Shown here one piece after another: positions 62,064 to 64,000 of a stretch of DNA of 64,000 nucleotides; position 1 is the first letter of the stretch; every line of letters begins with the position of its first letter. The stretch covers positions 778,389 through 842,388 of the forward strand of contig DAKJ01000018.1 of assembly GCA_002496565.1 (NCBI GenBank), read 5' to 3'. A model generated the notes under the pieces. That model was given only the letters and a program-made list of their open reading frames with translations, was not told the origin of the DNA and ran no database searches. The stretch comes from Methanosarcina sp. UBA289 (lineage in GTDB: Archaea > Halobacteriota > Methanosarcinia > Methanosarcinales > Methanosarcinaceae). The position numbers and the translations under genes were made by a program.

Positions 62064-63251
62064 TTAAAGTTCTGCTGTTACTTTTTTTAGATCTTGCAGG
62101 AATTCTTCTACATCCTGAGATGTATTGTGAGGCATAAGAACTAGGCGAAGAGATCTTGGATTCCGGGTAATTGAGACATTCCAATCGAATCTTTTTAGGA
62201 GTTGTTCGCGTACAAGATCAGGGTTCGGAACTCTAAGGGCAACTACATTCATTACAGGTTCGATCAAAGGTTCGAAACCTAGTTTTCGAGCTTCTTCGAC
62301 CAGCTTTGCGGTAAGTTGCATGCAATACTGTACATTTTTTCTGTATCCTTCACGCCCAAGATATTTCATGACTGCATACGTGGCAGCGGCTGAAGCACCG
62401 CTCCGGGTGCCTGTGAGAGTAAACTGCGCCTTTGTTGTAAGATACGGAGTATTTACCTTGAGGGAATCCAGAAATGAAGGAGATCTGAATAACAGGGCAC
62501 CTGACGGGATTGTAGAAAGGCCCATTTTATGGGGATCTATTGCAATGGAGGTCACACCTGGAACTTTGAAATCGAAAGAGTATGGATTTTCAAGGAATGG
62601 GATCACAAACCCTCCAAAAGCCGCATCAACGTGAAGGAAAAGCTCATTCTCCAGAGTAAGTTTTGCAAGCTCCTCGATAGGGTCTACCTGGCCGAATTCA
62701 GTGTTTCCTGCTATCCCTACAAGTCCAATAGTGTTTGTATCTATCAGGTTTTCCACAGATTTGATATCCACCTTGAATTCAGAATCCAGAGTAGCTCTTT
62801 TAACTTCAATACCCATCATATTGGCGACTTTATCAAACGAAAAATGAGCTGACTCAGGAACAACTATATTGAGGTTCTCACCTAACTTTTTTCCTCTCGC
62901 AGTTACATGGTTTTTCATGCCTCTGATAGCTTGAATATTGGATTCTGTACCTCCTGTTGTAAGATAGCCGCAAACCGAACTCTTACAAGACTCTCCAGAA
63001 GGAACTTCAACAGATTGAGCATGAAGAAGTTCTCCCAGCATCCCGATTACTTCTTTTTCCAGTCTGTGGGCGCCTGCAAAAAGTCCCAGGTCACCTAGAT
63101 TAGTCTCAATAAATATCCTGTGAGCCTCAACCGCGATTCTATGCGGATGAGTACACATTGAGCTTAGAACCCTATAGTAATCCGTATCTTCTGACTTTAC
63201 ATTTTCCAAATAGGAAAATATCTCTTTCTCAGAAAGACCCTGCTCATTCAT
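62064..63251 (-). CDS. mfnA: Tyrosine/aspartate decarboxylase MfnA (PLP-dependent)
   Basis: Decarboxylates tyrosine to tyramine for methanofuran synthesis (and/or aspartate to beta-alanine for coenzyme A in some archaea). The 395-residue protein from ATG 63251 starts MNEQGLSEKEIFSYLENVKSEDTDYYRVLSSMCTHPH. It has YLTTGGTESNIQAIRGMKN, FLHVDAAFGGFVIPFL (PLP-ring aspartate), and the Schiff-base lysine in SIAIDPHKMGLSTIPSGALLF. An upstream GTG-type extension to 63398 (WNFFLVLLNSLINIL) adds a hydrophobic segment not found in the family, so the internal ATG is preferred. It shares the methanofuran theme with ftr, 5 kb away. Confidence 0.9.
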   Translation of the reverse strand: MNEQGLSEKEIFSYLENVKSEDTDYYRVLSSMCTHPHRIAVEAHRIFIETNLGDLGLFAGAHRLEKEVIGMLGELLHAQSVEVPSGESCKSSVCGYLTTGGTESNIQAIRGMKNHVTARGKKLGENLNIVVPESAHFSFDKVANMMGIEVKRATLDSEFKVDIKSVENLIDTNTIGLVGIAGNTEFGQVDPIEELAKLTLENELFLHVDAAFGGFVIPFLENPYSFDFKVPGVTSIAIDPHKMGLSTIPSGALLFRSPSFLDSLKVNTPYLTTKAQFTLTGTRSGASAAATYAVMKYLGREGYRKNVQYCMQLTAKLVEEARKLGFEPLIEPVMNVVALRVPNPDLVREQLLKRFDWNVSITRNPRSLRLVLMPHNTSQDVEEFLQDLKKVTAEL

Positions 63252-63398
63252 ATGGATAAAGTAAAACCAGTTTTGTTTAAAAGATTTATGGAATATAACT
63301 GCTAACTTATCAAGTAACTCTCCTAACCACACATCAGAGGAACTTAACGTCAATATATTAATTAGTGAGTTAAGAAGAACTAAGAAAAAGTTCCACAA

Positions 63399-64000
63399 AA
63401 GAGATATGTAAGCAGTAACAGGATAAGGAAGTATTAAGAAGATAAAAGAAAGAAGATAAAAGAAGAGAAACAGTATAAACTTTAAAAATAATTAAAGAAT
63501 GATAGTGAAGTAAAGACAGTAGAGATTTCAGAAGGAAGGTATTGTAATAAAATCACTGTAATAATATGTATTTCCTATTAATGTTTGTTTCAGAGAGAGA
63601 CCCCTATATTTCGATTGGAAAGATTCTCACTGGCCTAGAAAAATAATTTTCTCAAAACATGTAAAATAAAATATGGATCCAAAAAATTCTGTTTTTTTGA
63701 TGGATTTATTTTTCCAAAAGTATGCTAGTTTTTAATCCAACTTTTCTTTATTAATAAAGTTTTATCTAGAAATAAACCGAAGTTTCTATTGATAAATTAT
63801 ATATAGTATTAATTTCATAACTAAACAACATTATTTTGTAAACTAGCAAAATAAAATGAATTTTTATTTTGCTGCTTCAAACTTCAAATCCCTTTAATGG
63901 AAATTATGGGGCCTGGGGGGTATATAAACTTTCCAGTTGAAATAAAGGGGTCTTCCTTAATTCTCTCTATTTTCACATCTTACTTACTTACTTACTTACT
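63399..64000. other. Terminal intergenic region with TATA box and TTAC microsatellite
   Basis: No gene is supported. GGGGGGTATATAAAC at 63915-63929 is a strong TATA box with a G-rich upstream flank, pointing to a plus-strand transcript starting near 63950 whose gene lies beyond the window. The window ends in at least five CTTA repeats (about 63980-64000). Confidence 0.5.

Overview
The window is an archaeal chromosome segment, almost certainly from the genus Methanosarcina. It carries formylmethanofuran:H4MPT formyltransferase, an MfnA-type decarboxylase of methanofuran synthesis, a four-subunit pyruvate:ferredoxin oxidoreductase, D-family polymerase small subunit (DP1), aRF1, RadB, Orc1/Cdc6, Sec61-beta, TRAM proteins, an ER-type signal peptidase and an S-layer protein of the Methanosarcina duplicated-domain type. 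Intergenic DNA is long and AT-rich, TATA boxes are evident, and Shine-Dalgarno (SD) sites resemble AGGTGA. TTG and GTG starts are common.

Layout. 1-6.4 kb: a partial gene, a hairpin-flanked repeat block, the porCDAB operon (minus), a dihydrouridine synthase and signal peptidase I. 6.9-15.3 kb: information-processing genes on the plus strand (DP1, TYW1/Taw1, aRF1, ArgS) with two small inverted-repeat mobile-element relics before taw1. 15.3-20.8 kb: an asparagine-synthetase-like gene, two tandem MetE-like genes, a ribbon-helix-helix regulator, a PAS-like remnant and tRNA-Lys(CTT). 21-23.1 kb: four tandem TRAM-domain genes behind a long leader with an attenuator-like hairpin, then a bactofilin-like gene. 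23.2-26.8 kb: a sulfonate/nitrate-type ABC importer (minus) and an HTH regulator. 27-38.2 kb: a large S-layer-type protein, ThiL, the anaerobic ribonucleotide reductase set nrdH-nrdD-nrdG, RadB and inositol-1-phosphate synthase. 38.7-43.5 kb: MtnA-family isomerase, Sec61-beta, a membrane-anchored hydrolase and a MutS-like ATPase with a helix-hairpin-helix.

44-52 kb is a polyphosphate neighbourhood: ppk1 behind a ~280-nt leader with strong predicted secondary structure, a lamin-tail-domain secreted protein, ppx, and a CYTH / degenerate-HD / CHAD fusion. 52.6-55.7 kb has an Orc1/Cdc6 gene, a ~418-bp inverted-repeat element that abuts a truncated cheC relic, and a cheD split by a one-base frameshift, which together suggest a decaying chemotaxis locus. 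55.7-57.3 kb contains ftr preceded by two repeat arrays (a 19-bp triplicate and a cluster of AAGTACACTT-like boxes). 57.8-63.4 kb: a small two-helix membrane protein with no canonical start codon (CTG proposed), a TraB-family membrane protein, a site-2-protease-type metalloprotease with CBS domains, and MfnA.

Best candidates for something undescribed are the structured leader of ppk1 and its polyphosphate neighbourhood, the repeat arrays upstream of ftr, the TRAM gene array with its attenuator-like leader, the possible AUA start of radB, the CTG start of the small membrane gene, and the three related or independent inverted-repeat elements. All family assignments come from recognising sequence motifs by eye; no database search was run.
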